This document shows, in pieces, positions 29,301 to 34,322 of a stretch of DNA of 64,000 bases. A program made the position numbers and the translations under genes. The notes below the pieces were generated by a model that did not search any database, was not told where the DNA came from, and saw only the letters and a program-made list of their open reading frames with translations. The number at the start of each line of letters is the position of its first letter. Position 1 is the first letter of the stretch. Origin of the DNA: Planctomycetia bacterium (lineage in GTDB: Bacteria; Planctomycetota; Planctomycetia; Pirellulales; Thermoguttaceae); contig JAUNSU010000005.1 in the NCBI GenBank assembly GCA_030539035.1, positions 1 to 64,000 of the forward strand, written 5' to 3'.

Positions 29301-30835
29301 ATCTTCGCGGAATAATTCGCGAGAAATTCCAGACCTGTAAACGCCATGTTGACGAAAAAAGGCTTGGTTTGGCCTTCATTAAACCCGTAGGTGACCGCTT
29401 CACCGAAAGGACTTCCTCCGATGTATTCATCACCCCAAATGTCCGGCGTTGTGGTTTTATTATTCGCGCTGAACTGGCTTCGCTCAATAAAATAGGAAAA
29501 ACTATTTCCCTCGCCGTCTCCATAGTAGAACAGTCTGAAAAGAGGATCAGAATTAACAAGGCCATTAAAAGAGACGCCTTTGTCGTCTGCTGTCCGCAAT
29601 CTAAGCCAATCCGGTTCTATCGCGAAAGTATAACAACCCGTACCTTCATTCCATTCAACCAGGTACCAGACATCCTTCTTAATGTGATCTTCACGCGGAT
29701 CCTCATCGTTGTAATTTGGAGAAGTAATATTATAGTCGTCGTTTGCGAACATGACAGCGGCGTAGTGTTTTGTATCCGTAACACTGTTTACAAGAGTACG
29801 GGAAGGAATATAAACATCTTTAATTACAAGAGATGATTTATCGGCCAAAGAATCCCTGGTTGGGAAAAAAGTCCCTTTTCCTGCGTATGGAGTAAGATTA
29901 TTGCCATGGCCCAAGCCATATTTAAAGGCCTTTCCGTTATCCAGTGCAACATACTGAAGTTCAGCGGAAACGGCGGTTCCTGCGTCTAATGCGATAAAAG
30001 CCTGGCCCATATATCCGCAATCTTTACCGTCTTTAGAGGTACTTCCGGTAAAGGCGTTGTAATTTCCGCCAACGGAATCATAATTGACTTCCTGAAAGAA
30101 GCCGCCGCCGTCCGCATTGGTTTTCGGGATCCAGGCGTCGTGTTCTGTATACCATCGTGCATCAATTTTACTGAAATCGCCTGTAATAAACCATTCGACG
30201 ATTTCATCGGGATAGGCATCAAATCTTTCTTCAAAATTCGCCTTGATATGCGTTAAGACCGATTCGGCATCATCAAAACCTGCCGCCTGAGCCCATCCGG
30301 AGACCCAAAGCATCTCCGCCGCCGTCTCCATATGGGTCGAAGTACTGAGGTAATAATGCTCGCCGACACTGGGACTGCTCTCATCCGATTCGGCCCGTTC
30401 GAGTTCGTAATTGAAATCACCGGAAACACTTTTATAATCCGCTTGAGCCTTATTTCCGGTTTTCGTTCCGTCCGCATAGTATTCGTTGGGGGTGGCAACG
30501 GCGGTCGAACTAGTACTGGTCGTATTCGGAGTCGCGGAAGCGGCAACGCCATTGGAAAGATCGGTTGCAACTGATATATTCGACCCAGCTTCCGGCGCGG
30601 CAAGGCTCTCATTCATCACAATCGGAACGTTCAGCTCCAATTCTTCATAATCGACCGTGGTAACCGATAAAAGCTGCCGGTCCTCCAACGGCTCCAAACG
30701 AAGAGATCTGCCGGAAAACCACTGTTTCCGCTCCCTGTTCTGCCGGGCCTCACCGCTCGCACTCCTCTTGATCACGGATCCGCTGGAAACGACCGCATTC
30801 TTAACCTTCGCATTGATTCGACTAAAAAGACTCAT
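17381..30835 (-). CDS. Giant secreted modular protein with LEPLEDRQLLSV export motif and degenerate peptidase domains (4,484 aa)
   Basis: The start is set at 30835 because AGGAG lies nine bases before this ATG; a longer frame reaches 30910 without such a site. Residues 47-58 read LEPLEDRQLLSV, a motif common at the N-terminus of large exported planctomycete proteins. Order by residue: IdeS-like region (about 150-420), metzincin-like region (about 525-715), PPC (about 750-900), and SLREA/beta-helix module 1 (about 920-1768, with a large helical insert). A region with a second helical insert follows, then module 2 (about 2324-3478), CARDB-like (about 3486-3615), module 3 (about 3617-4007), cadherin-like (about 4015-4118), FN3 (about 4129-4222), PKD-like (about 4248-4338) and an acidic tail. 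The zinc site reads ASIGGALGLSS instead of HExxHxxGxxH. A surface or matrix role is inferred. It has its own promoter and terminator and is convergent with the other giant gene. Confidence 0.92.
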   Translation of the reverse strand: MSLFSRINAKVKNAVVSSGSVIKRSASGEARQNRERKQWFSGRSLRLEPLEDRQLLSVTTVDYEELELNVPIVMNESLAAPEAGSNISVATDLSNGVAASATPNTTSTSSTAVATPNEYYADGTKTGNKAQADYKSVSGDFNYELERAESDESSPSVGEHYYLSTSTHMETAAEMLWVSGWAQAAGFDDAESVLTHIKANFEERFDAYPDEIVEWFITGDFSKIDARWYTEHDAWIPKTNADGGGFFQEVNYDSVGGNYNAFTGSTSKDGKDCGYMGQAFIALDAGTAVSAELQYVALDNGKAFKYGLGHGNNLTPYAGKGTFFPTRDSLADKSSLVIKDVYIPSRTLVNSVTDTKHYAAVMFANDDYNITSPNYNDEDPREDHIKKDVWYLVEWNEGTGCYTFAIEPDWLRLRTADDKGVSFNGLVNSDPLFRLFYYGDGEGNSFSYFIERSQFSANNKTTTPDIWGDEYIGGSPFGEAVTYGFNEGQTKPFFVNMAFTGLEFLANYSAKISPYALEDTYSLQSYKGAPNTIYLDFTTIGLDSHNATASFQERIFIQEVWQRVAEDFMPFNVNVTTDAAVKGSGSYISLDVGTGLTRNYLNNNLNGVAPSASESGLTLNTTLAKITAEGASASIGGALGLSSDAYLLNEEAYPGRDKWGPIMGNPNSQAKQYTQWSQGEYASAEGAQDEVAMIASRLGYRVDDFGNTLADAQDLSDFLVDVYWQYDPLISLYENYNEWKNQYAKIDKYSSSQGTYLVSGVIGRSEDENGGVIYDQDVFSFVSSGGSYVIDVSTIGADMRWNSAPNRWADRASDYYYAFDWWMTNLNVKVELLNSRGEIIQFYDPLTTSFTHFTTGKLAEGETFYIKVYGIGEGNALTNGFSDYGSMGSYTLSVTENLEDFVVRYDETGGALDEKDPYYNAIVVTTLEDSVAMDGKISLREALSYIGRRLEDGSFVGTTIVFSDELLSTDKTFYFGNDNNGDYRGELYLNYELSGKTTTLDAQYFYHFADPNVAGDTSHRVMLGEGDVKLDAGTNITIDARLKLEDGTIQNASGRVLQVDNITAEIRGFVITGGNATTDNDFPDVQLQYGGGIYNNYGWLTVKDSIIAGNSALKGGGGIYNTGGYAPMYYPDMTGNEYDFNDAFGKLTILNSEIIGNRTTYNGDVSSSSIGGGIFNYFTGELDMYNCTVAGNLSVWSGGGLENNGRANIYNSLFANNYADRGNDIFTEKDAFNNNGGTNVYYSLIRDKSIDNDYNTYNYGNTKGKKISEGTGTKAGTRTNPIEAGFILYKDYAVYKVNADYLGYGIVSMILDADKIQWSADLWKDWNLSVSASSVAIDLGNQAYYTESEYIVDKWTTYWNTNYQKDREADHARQYTEDWNNNWATGYGVEFGNALTTLMNIGADTDAYYTARDAVDAALVDLDLGYTSLAQFLPTLGDNGLVTLANHCTVDISTPVKFCLALNNVEYGTVIDTLVKSAFADAITAKIQTAINSFIATDKTNKINEYNAALTNLNNLFSKYVWNDAAGAYYTSFNAFLARQGNYMTGTPSALAQGSIRFRDKADLTKYVTFDISNADKFYSTRTTAGNSGYFKDIDLCILTGYPQKGTTQDRYNPNNARPGIMNTDGALWDAMVTSLTAFQGQNTYANALNDMDNLYVRMFGSTSGFGEFLVANSPIAAVSFDDASTAPQIFYQNNTDVLRGALALEIQTESVNTKFFTDLRDAYVAENVNADRQTEVATLIIKQEAKYDLGRKDRIVGKNIDAGAFEYQGTADPVSSQSDFSEFAPKTTNSEAEYDWNSSAIASKTQGDRVGFGVSGTETKDGDEDVRKNFVLEPDTTSNVIAEDESVYLNFSFTNLDGATVGQKVLDDALAQLLAATTTNTTEYDAAIANCNTYFSDLLNGMNFVQYLNEEVKTLGDNVDVSDPGKLHAAFKAGSVALTDLQQKFVSDGFALFGTLLNDWLYSVSVNATSELKALEDIYYAWLGKDADTNVNIDFSTFLTAVGTISINNTLSADISTPKKFRTLVLDWSKLANSEDEKVAETWTNNLAVLMNKYNLLLAEAINNVSATPSLPPVGWKVKLAYCLANNTGLGTTGFFYTDASWAVATEKMDELYTAWFGKDLNTFLAGKSLTGGTDISSSEKLYNALKGNTTRINEYNALVADAITATGTLPFNTYVNFTRSTVKAGLPVSTESLFTVMISPSYANPASGSELKVLTSDSTIFGGELRINGSATGSVKIGSSGNLTVDGTVVGTIRYAENGLITIEDLNLGTLDRGAYLFMMELNPDSGSAYLPSSIPVYTRINETSTANNKSYVKIQVAEQLVSDPIVVTTESDVNNPFDGLTSLREAIRAAGSQYTKEYEIASGNYIQVAGTDEAQGPIYYVEGDKVYNVEKGDYLKTVEQGVTTDVITEIADGTTLFLYEDTVILLQIEGTSPAEARYDAGTVFTYNAEKDVFVMENGSLYRFMEGTKLVLNSVHVGGDFWYTWTGERRTEVAIPEGTYVSSTFDLIENISGYDKAADPVTFVQTASGYYIRTGTAGAYVYQDLAVGNQVKVSAGETVFKLNENSVRVREELTAELTLTWQNGYWSSGTDLYALKKGTDLTFNGNAGTYEIVKSETISPEEGDILLSADQQTVYGYYDAAENKFYTDRTERTEEYVYDPLKSVTYSIRRTEYPSSAGQILTYKDRNVLKQTDTLGSVILFDASVFNQPGKEINLVAENGKIIVEKSITIDASQFVVWNDATKTWDPAVSTDLPVTVSGQDAIQIFTFGSNKISDINITINNMVLQNGFAEFERAENGFDIIGGGNGGAIENYGNLTLNNCTVQNNMARQYGAGIYSTGSLTMNNSAVVKNKIEVVYEKYNTYPEAYGAGVYSQSDQNLIMDNVSFTGNTIVLDYQNVNINVKAGGAGLYSAGTTIITGSTDELNPTKYENNTVSVNPIDPKVDASGTFTGYGAGLAVVGDLELSDIEFSENSLIKGTGIVNTLYGGALYVSGNAVISGINAANNSAMIGGGIAAENGKLELSDSIIMNNTGELYGAGLYTTAVAVIDQSVISKNQLTINCSAAEESNWVRTIGGAGIWSAVKNVSALDPNDSTVLKIYNSEIEDNETIVTIDPAFGYGVDLTVRGGGIYVENGFEMGGALGTSVSGNKINVNLGTFDRDNITGIKTAGAGIYNAYTLDPSVNGSVSVDTIVSGSNIQENTIEIKSDKDLSVFNKDNQEIISSEGAGLYRSGLPGTTGLYIDNSRIGGNSASFSNTAAGTETIFGRGGAAYLLNETAFISNSVFGMNAAAEGAAFYNAAGALALYNVTVGVNGAAAEKGGSISNTGSLALFNSIVAQTRDASDWENTLGDQRLDIISAGGSVAVSASMIGWAEETEDWTVNGTCFIGSDANIIDPFFKVDLAQTFQTVKTGVLAENGLQLTSTSYGIDVGINENAIQMTPNGQIALEYDILGNARIFNGTTAGGQIYIPIVDLGAYEFAAIVYSDLAFTTPEVSVNPANPSTATEVTVNFTGINLGPAIIFRSFDYQIHLYKQIDGEYVEINKGQYIETKELSSTDFLAENGTFSVNDYSLGFLGEGNYIIRIYLDVNNTVLESTKLNNWSDFNGVDVDFEVKLSNEFIVNTEEDIVDPDDGKTSLREAILSAANEGIDGGIADIRFSSDLKGKTIVLQNGQIEIPYNNATFDGHHLTVINIDASSIGGITIDAQNKSRIFSISNNITDKTITQTGGVFLKGITFINGNSLVMAASESPMQGGAINNAYKLTVEDCTFKNNTAKDGSAIRNVGDLTVLNSVIVENTATGNGAIFNGGTNNIGNVTIIGSMISGNDSGTGYGGAVSHQGTSLIIRDSDLSGNSAGFGGGVALVSGNVEIENSTLAGNYAKGTVDENGKTVLSGQGGGIFSIIDFTLTDSIVTGNKAAVEADIYAKPEKWSVANNVNNLIGTDPVSLFTSFASYTTWNKNLYKSWNLQLLDTATAAIDKGTTTRTAAAQDAAGNPRIVNAIIDIGAYEYQGEGKINIITASNANAANEIPVVSTDSKIEAGTEITTFGFRAERRGTAVTYSIKADENADPLVEPLFIIDSATGNLTAAREIPDGLYSITILAKVDGVEDPYEAVYTIKIAPQTGLSQLVDTHLVTSTSVYLSWLAVDHADKYQIRYKKVGESDDAWTIYQNAAGQSFFYGTAATVNARFEIGATYIFQIKALSNDGYIDSDWSDQEREIVAAGSLLPGETEINPELLRWSSKQMVTIEYVLPTISVKSYEFADGQVLKLVINVGMNSQGRISQWFVNWGDQSKDQLPIAAAGTKLNAAHYYEKNGDFSITLKLIDTEGYGESFVYSLGNHVVDSYAAPAELPVMETIVSAADSSLPRKETITVPSESGLPSETAGSNYVQENALFFEELFGLRETSEKPVSAAELPIAASVLPSFTAERLSNRILRQHINQSIDSIYAEEDLDLIGDYGFEENIVSESGTAESSIYDELLTELK
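24300..26800 (-). other. Helical repeat inserts within the second giant gene
   Basis: Two blocks (about 25590-26800 and 24300-25240) are helix-rich and break the beta-rich character of the protein. A recurrent D-I-S-x-P/S-x-K-F/L signature is found near 26480, 26115, 25065, 24780 and 24420. It is usually preceded by Y-x-x-W-(L/F)-G-K-D or F-x-x-F-L and followed by an N-E-Y-N-x-L-like helix. The first block lies between the A-I-D-L-G-N and I-D-A-G-A-F-E-Y segments of one anchor-Q cap, which are normally close together. Confidence 0.6.
28901..28948 (-). other. Metzincin-type zinc-site region with all ligands replaced
   Basis: Residues 630-645 read GASASIGGALGLSSDA. In related planctomycete and cyanobacterial proteins the equivalent stretch reads A-S-H-E-x-G-H-x-L-G-L-x-H-D-G. 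The flanks are conserved: I-Y-L-D-F near residue 529, W-x-R-V-A-E-D-F-x-P-F-N-V-N-V-T-T, W-x-P-I-M-G, Q-W-S-x-G-E-Y, Q-D-E-V-A and D-D-F-G-N-T. The His residues become Ala633, Gly637 and Ser643, and the catalytic Glu becomes Ser634. Only the structural Gly640 remains. Confidence 0.8.
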
Positions 30836-30908
30836 GAGTTTGACTCCTGAAATATACAAAAATACCATTTTTTCGGGCAGAAATACCCCCACCCCGGGGC
30901 TCTTTCTC

Positions 30909-30926
30909 AATCTGTCCGGACAGATT
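30909..30926. promoter_or_regulatory. Perfect 18-bp palindrome, candidate operator
   Basis: AATCTGTCCGGACAGATT is perfectly self-complementary. It lies about 13 bases downstream of the candidate -10 box of the second giant gene, so it would cover or directly follow the transcription start. Its position suggests a repressor site. No other copy was noticed in the window. Confidence 0.5.
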
Positions 30927-30939
30927 CCCGTAAAGTATT

Positions 30940-30968
30940 AGAGTACCATCAAATGAAAAAAGTTGCAA
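30940..30968 (-). promoter_or_regulatory. Candidate sigma-70 promoter of the second giant gene
   Basis: On the minus strand TTGCAA (30968-30963) and TACTCT (30945-30940) are separated by 17 bases. They lie about 105 bases before the start codon. The -35 is good; the -10 is only partly consensus. Confidence 0.5.
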
Positions 30969-31195
30969 GAAAAAAATCCCTTTTTGGAGAATTTTTCCCA
31001 AACTTCCTTGTAATAAATAGCGATTCTACAGATTTTACAGCTTTCCTAAATTAAATTCAAGCCCAGAATGCGGATATTTGGGAATTAATTGCCGATAATA
31101 GATACTTTTACATAAATACGTAATGTAATATGTTTTTTGTTCTTGTCAATCAATGGGCATCAAGAATCGAATATTAATATTTGTAGAGTCCTGGT

Positions 31196-31470
31196 TTTTT
31201 AAAAAATTTTTGTTTTGCCCGGCTTGGCTCTTTTTGAACCACGGATGTTCACGGATAACCACGGATGGGCCTTTTGGCGTATCGGTGCCTGTTCTGAAAC
31301 CGCGGATTATTTTTTTTGGCAGGTTTTTTAAAAATTTTTGTTTTGCCCGGCTTGGCTCTTTTTGAACCACGGATGGGCCATTTAAAAACCAATGTTTTTT
31401 GTGAAGACCGGGGAAGCAGAGAAAAATAGAGATACCGGAAAAGGTTTGAGCCCGAGCGCTGGGACGGTGG
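31196..31470 (+). repeat. Composite dispersed repeat, forward copy
   Basis: It contains two copies of a TTTTGCCCGGCTTGGCTC segment followed by CCACGGATG, then ACCAATGTTTTTTGTGAAG with CCGGGGAAGC, then GAGCGCTGGGACGGTG. The same blocks occur forward at about 15790-15970 and inverted at 17133-17300. Confidence 0.75.
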
Positions 31471-31630
31471 CCGTCCCGGCCACCAGGCGGCAGCGCCGCC
31501 GCTCTTCGAAGGAGTTAAAATTTCTAAAAATGGCAAACTTCCATTCACCCGGGGACAACGACGATATTACCTCACCCGGTTGGAACTGCCAATAATCGGC
31601 ACCCCGACAGGGGGATTACCAATGAAGAAA

Positions 31631-31930
31631 GCGACCAACGGGAGCGGGTCCTCTGCAACCGCGCGGCAGCGCGAACTGGGAGCGGCGCTTCGCCGCCCGG
31701 GTTAATGGGAGATACGTATTTTTAAACTCCGCGACCAACGGGAACGGGTCCTCTGCAACCGCGCGGCAGCGCGAACTGGGAACGGCGCCTCGCCGCCCGG
31801 GTTAATGGGAGCTTACGTATTTTTAAACTCCGCGACCAACGGGAGCGGGTCCTCGGTAACCGCGCGGCAGCGCGAACTGGGAGCGGCGCCTCGCCGCCCG
31901 GGTTAATGGGAGATTGCGTTTTTTACAAAC
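31631..31930 (+). repeat. 100-bp GC-rich tandem repeat, three copies
   Basis: Units start at 31631, 31731 and 31832 (periods 100 and 101). Each contains CCGCGCGGCAGCGCGAACTG, a GCGGCGC-TCGCCGC inverted motif and GGGTTAATGGGAG. A single related copy occurs at about 16320-16385. The GC-rich arms can fold into hairpins. Confidence 0.85.
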
Positions 31931-32176
31931 CCCACGTTTATCGCAAAACGGCGGCGTTGCCTCTTGACTTCCCCACACTCATCACTAATCACTCTTCACT
32001 AATCACTAAAAAAGAGCTTATCTCGAAAAGCCGGTCGAACAAAGATAAAAGATATTTATCGATCCGCGTATTGATTATCAGAAGAAACAGTATAAAATGA
32101 AAAAAAATCTCCAAGGTTTTTACGTCGGTTCAAAATCGAATCCTTAACACGTTTATAATGAGGCAATGTTGTTTTT

Positions 32177-33994
32177 ATGAAATCAATGTTTTTTATACGG
32201 TCTTTCGCAGTATTCGCCGGTTTGGCATTCCTTTTTTCCGGATCGGTTTTCGCGCAATCCGTTGATCCGATCTCTCGTGCTGATCTGCTTCCGCCCGGGA
32301 TCAATTCCGACGATCTCGCCGCACGATCGGTGCCTGATCAAAGAGTGCGCCGGTTTGTGATCCCGAAAAAAGTTGTTTGGCAATCACAAAACGGGATCTT
32401 CCAGCAAGAGAAACTTCTTACGATTCCTTACGGTCAAACAACGACATCCGATATGAAAAACGGATTCACCATGAAAAAGAATAAGGGACAGGAATGCGCG
32501 ATCCTGCTCGATTTCGGACTCGAACTGCACGGCGGGATCCGACTCGATTCCCGATCTCTCTCCCCGTCAAAAGAGAGTGTCGGCCGAACGGCCCGTATTC
32601 GTGTCCGGTTCGGTGAATCCGCCGATGAGGCAATGGCCGAGATGGGCGAAAAAGGATCAACAAATGATCATTCCGTTCGCGATATGATCGTGAGTGTTCC
32701 GTTCCTGGGGTCCATTGAGTTCGGAGAATCCGCTTTTCGCTTTGTTCGACTCGATCTGATCGACGAAGGAAGTGAGATCTGCTTCGATTCCGTTCGAGCA
32801 GTCTTTATCTATCGGGATCTTCCCTGGATCGGGTCGTTCCGGTCAAGCGATGAACGATTGAACCGGATCTGGAAGACTGCGGCCTATACTCAGCATTTGA
32901 CCATGCAAAATTATATTTTCGAAGGCGCAAAAAGGGATCGACTCGTCTGGTACGGCGATTTCAATCCGCAAACCATGTCGACGGTTTATGTTTTCGGAAC
33001 ACCGAAAATTCTTAAAGATTCGCTCGGACAGTTTGCTCGGGACACCTGGCCGCTTCCGAAATGGATGAACGGAATGCCCAATTATTCTCTCTGGTGGCTG
33101 ATCTCGATCAGTGATGTCTATCGCTATTCCGGGGATCGGGACTATCTGAAAGAACAGTTTCCGTATATCAAAGGATTGATCAAACAGCTGGAAAAATCGA
33201 TCGGACCGAACGGGGAAGCGGCCTTTCCGAATCCGTTTTTGGATTGGCCAACGAATAAGAACAAACCGGCTCTTCGTGCGGGGACCCATGCGATGTTCGC
33301 AATCGCTTTCGAAAGGGTCAACGAACTGGCCCGATCCATGGGCGATCAGGAGCTTGAAAAGGAAACGGCCGATCAGTTGAAGAAGATCCGATCATTTTAC
33401 CCGGATCATTGCAATAATAAGCAGGCGGCGTCTTTACTCGCTCTTGCGGATCTCCAGCGGCCGGGAACATCGAATACGGCGGTTGTCGCGAAGAACGGAC
33501 CGGAAGGATTTTCAACTTTTTACGGATATTATATGCTTGAAGCCCTTGCCAAGGGAAAGAAAAAACAGCTTGCTCTGGAGATCATTCGGCAGTATTGGGG
33601 AGCGATGATTGATGTCGGGGCGACGACTTTTTGGGAAGATTTTGATCTGGACTGGCTCAAAGAATCCGCGCGGATTGATGAATTAACGCCGAAAGGAAAG
33701 AAGAGCCTCCACGGTGATTACGGTGCCTGGTGCTATATTGGATTTCGGCATTCGCTTTGCCATGCGTGGTCTTCCGGACCGGCCGCATGGTTATCGGCTC
33801 ATGTTTTAGGGGTCGTTCCGGCTGAACCCGGATTCAAATCGGTTCGGATTGATCCTTTTTTAGGCGATCTTGACTGGGCGGAGGGATCGGTTCCCACACC
33901 TTACGGACCGATTCGGGTCAAATTGTCGAAGGATTCGGCCGGTAAGATTAAAAAGGAGATTTCCGCCCCGAAAGAGGTAAAAATTTGTGATTAG
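32177..33994 (+). CDS. Secreted GH78-like alpha-L-rhamnosidase
   Basis: A 605-aa protein with a clear signal peptide (MKSMFFIRSFAVFAGLAFLF, cleavage likely after VFA-Q). The N-terminal third is beta-sandwich-like. The rest has the (alpha/alpha)6-barrel signatures of bacterial rhamnosidases: EGAKRDRLVWYGD near residue 252, GATTFWEDFD near 483, SLCHAWSSGP, and a C-terminal V-P-T-P-Y-G-P-I-R-V strand. The RDR/GD acidic residues and the TFWE glutamate expected for catalysis are present. It is short compared with many GH78 enzymes. A TATAAT box at 32154-32159 lies only 18 bases before the ATG and no good ribosome-binding site is visible, so the message may have a very short leader. The product would release rhamnose outside the cytoplasm. 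Confidence 0.85.
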   Translation: MKSMFFIRSFAVFAGLAFLFSGSVFAQSVDPISRADLLPPGINSDDLAARSVPDQRVRRFVIPKKVVWQSQNGIFQQEKLLTIPYGQTTTSDMKNGFTMKKNKGQECAILLDFGLELHGGIRLDSRSLSPSKESVGRTARIRVRFGESADEAMAEMGEKGSTNDHSVRDMIVSVPFLGSIEFGESAFRFVRLDLIDEGSEICFDSVRAVFIYRDLPWIGSFRSSDERLNRIWKTAAYTQHLTMQNYIFEGAKRDRLVWYGDFNPQTMSTVYVFGTPKILKDSLGQFARDTWPLPKWMNGMPNYSLWWLISISDVYRYSGDRDYLKEQFPYIKGLIKQLEKSIGPNGEAAFPNPFLDWPTNKNKPALRAGTHAMFAIAFERVNELARSMGDQELEKETADQLKKIRSFYPDHCNNKQAASLLALADLQRPGTSNTAVVAKNGPEGFSTFYGYYMLEALAKGKKKQLALEIIRQYWGAMIDVGATTFWEDFDLDWLKESARIDELTPKGKKSLHGDYGAWCYIGFRHSLCHAWSSGPAAWLSAHVLGVVPAEPGFKSVRIDPFLGDLDWAEGSVPTPYGPIRVKLSKDSAGKIKKEISAPKEVKICD

Positions 33995-34062
33995 GGGGAG
34001 TAAACAGTGATCAGGGATTTGCAAGTCCGGAAAAAGAGAAGATCAATACTGAACGGTCTTAC

Positions 34063-34089
34063 TTGACAAAGGGGTGAATATGATATAAT
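34063..34089 (+). promoter_or_regulatory. Promoter of tRNA-Glu
   Basis: TTGACA (34063-34068) and TATAAT (34084-34089) are both perfect consensus boxes, spaced 15 bases apart, which is slightly short. They end 17 bases before the tRNA. Confidence 0.75.
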
Positions 34090-34106
34090 GGTGATTGGAA
34101 TGAGAG

Positions 34107-34180
34107 GCCCCCTTCGTCTAGTCGGCCCAGGACACCGGATTCTCAGTCCAGTAACAGGGGTTCGAATCCCCTAGGGGGTA
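34107..34180 (+). tRNA. tRNA-Glu (anticodon CTC)
   Basis: A 74-nt cloverleaf. The acceptor GCCCCCT pairs with AGGGGGT (terminal G-T). The D arm contains TCGTCTAG, the anticodon loop TTCTCAG gives CTC, and the T arm is AGGGG-TTCGAAT-CCCCT. The discriminator is A and CCA is not fully encoded. The anticodon stem has one C/A mismatch. The sequence follows the bacterial tRNA-Glu pattern closely. Its 3' end is the insertion site of the element that follows. Confidence 0.95.
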
Positions 34181-34268
34181 CCTTTGAGGGTTTTTGGCAA
34201 CGCGCCAAAAGCCCTTTTTTTATGATATCTCCTTGTTTTTAAGGGGTTTACGTGAAAATCGATATTTC
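34168..34268 (+). repeat. Left attachment-site direct repeat (attL)
   Basis: 101 bases starting with the last 13 bases of tRNA-Glu. They match 41542-41642 at a constant offset of 7374 with three mismatches; the first 55 bases are identical. This is the expected product of site-specific integration into a tRNA 3' end. Confidence 0.93.
34188..34221 (+). terminator. Terminator after tRNA-Glu, inside the left attachment repeat
   Basis: An 11-bp stem, GGGTTTTTGGC against GCCAAAAGCCC with one G-T pair, surrounds the loop AACGC and is followed by seven T. The same hairpin is repeated in the right attachment repeat, so the tRNA keeps a terminator after insertion. Confidence 0.85.
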
Positions 34269-34322
34269 CCTCCATAAGCCCCATTTTGCCCCTTTTCGGA
34301 TAGATTTACATCACCTTTTACA

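Larger units (their letters stand above)
30990..32150. other. Non-coding, repeat-rich spacer
   Basis: It holds two further copies of the CCACGGAT-containing block (about 31210-31390), the composite dispersed repeat, and a GC-rich 100-bp tandem repeat. No gene with homology-like features is seen. The short open frames follow repeat sequence. Confidence 0.7.
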
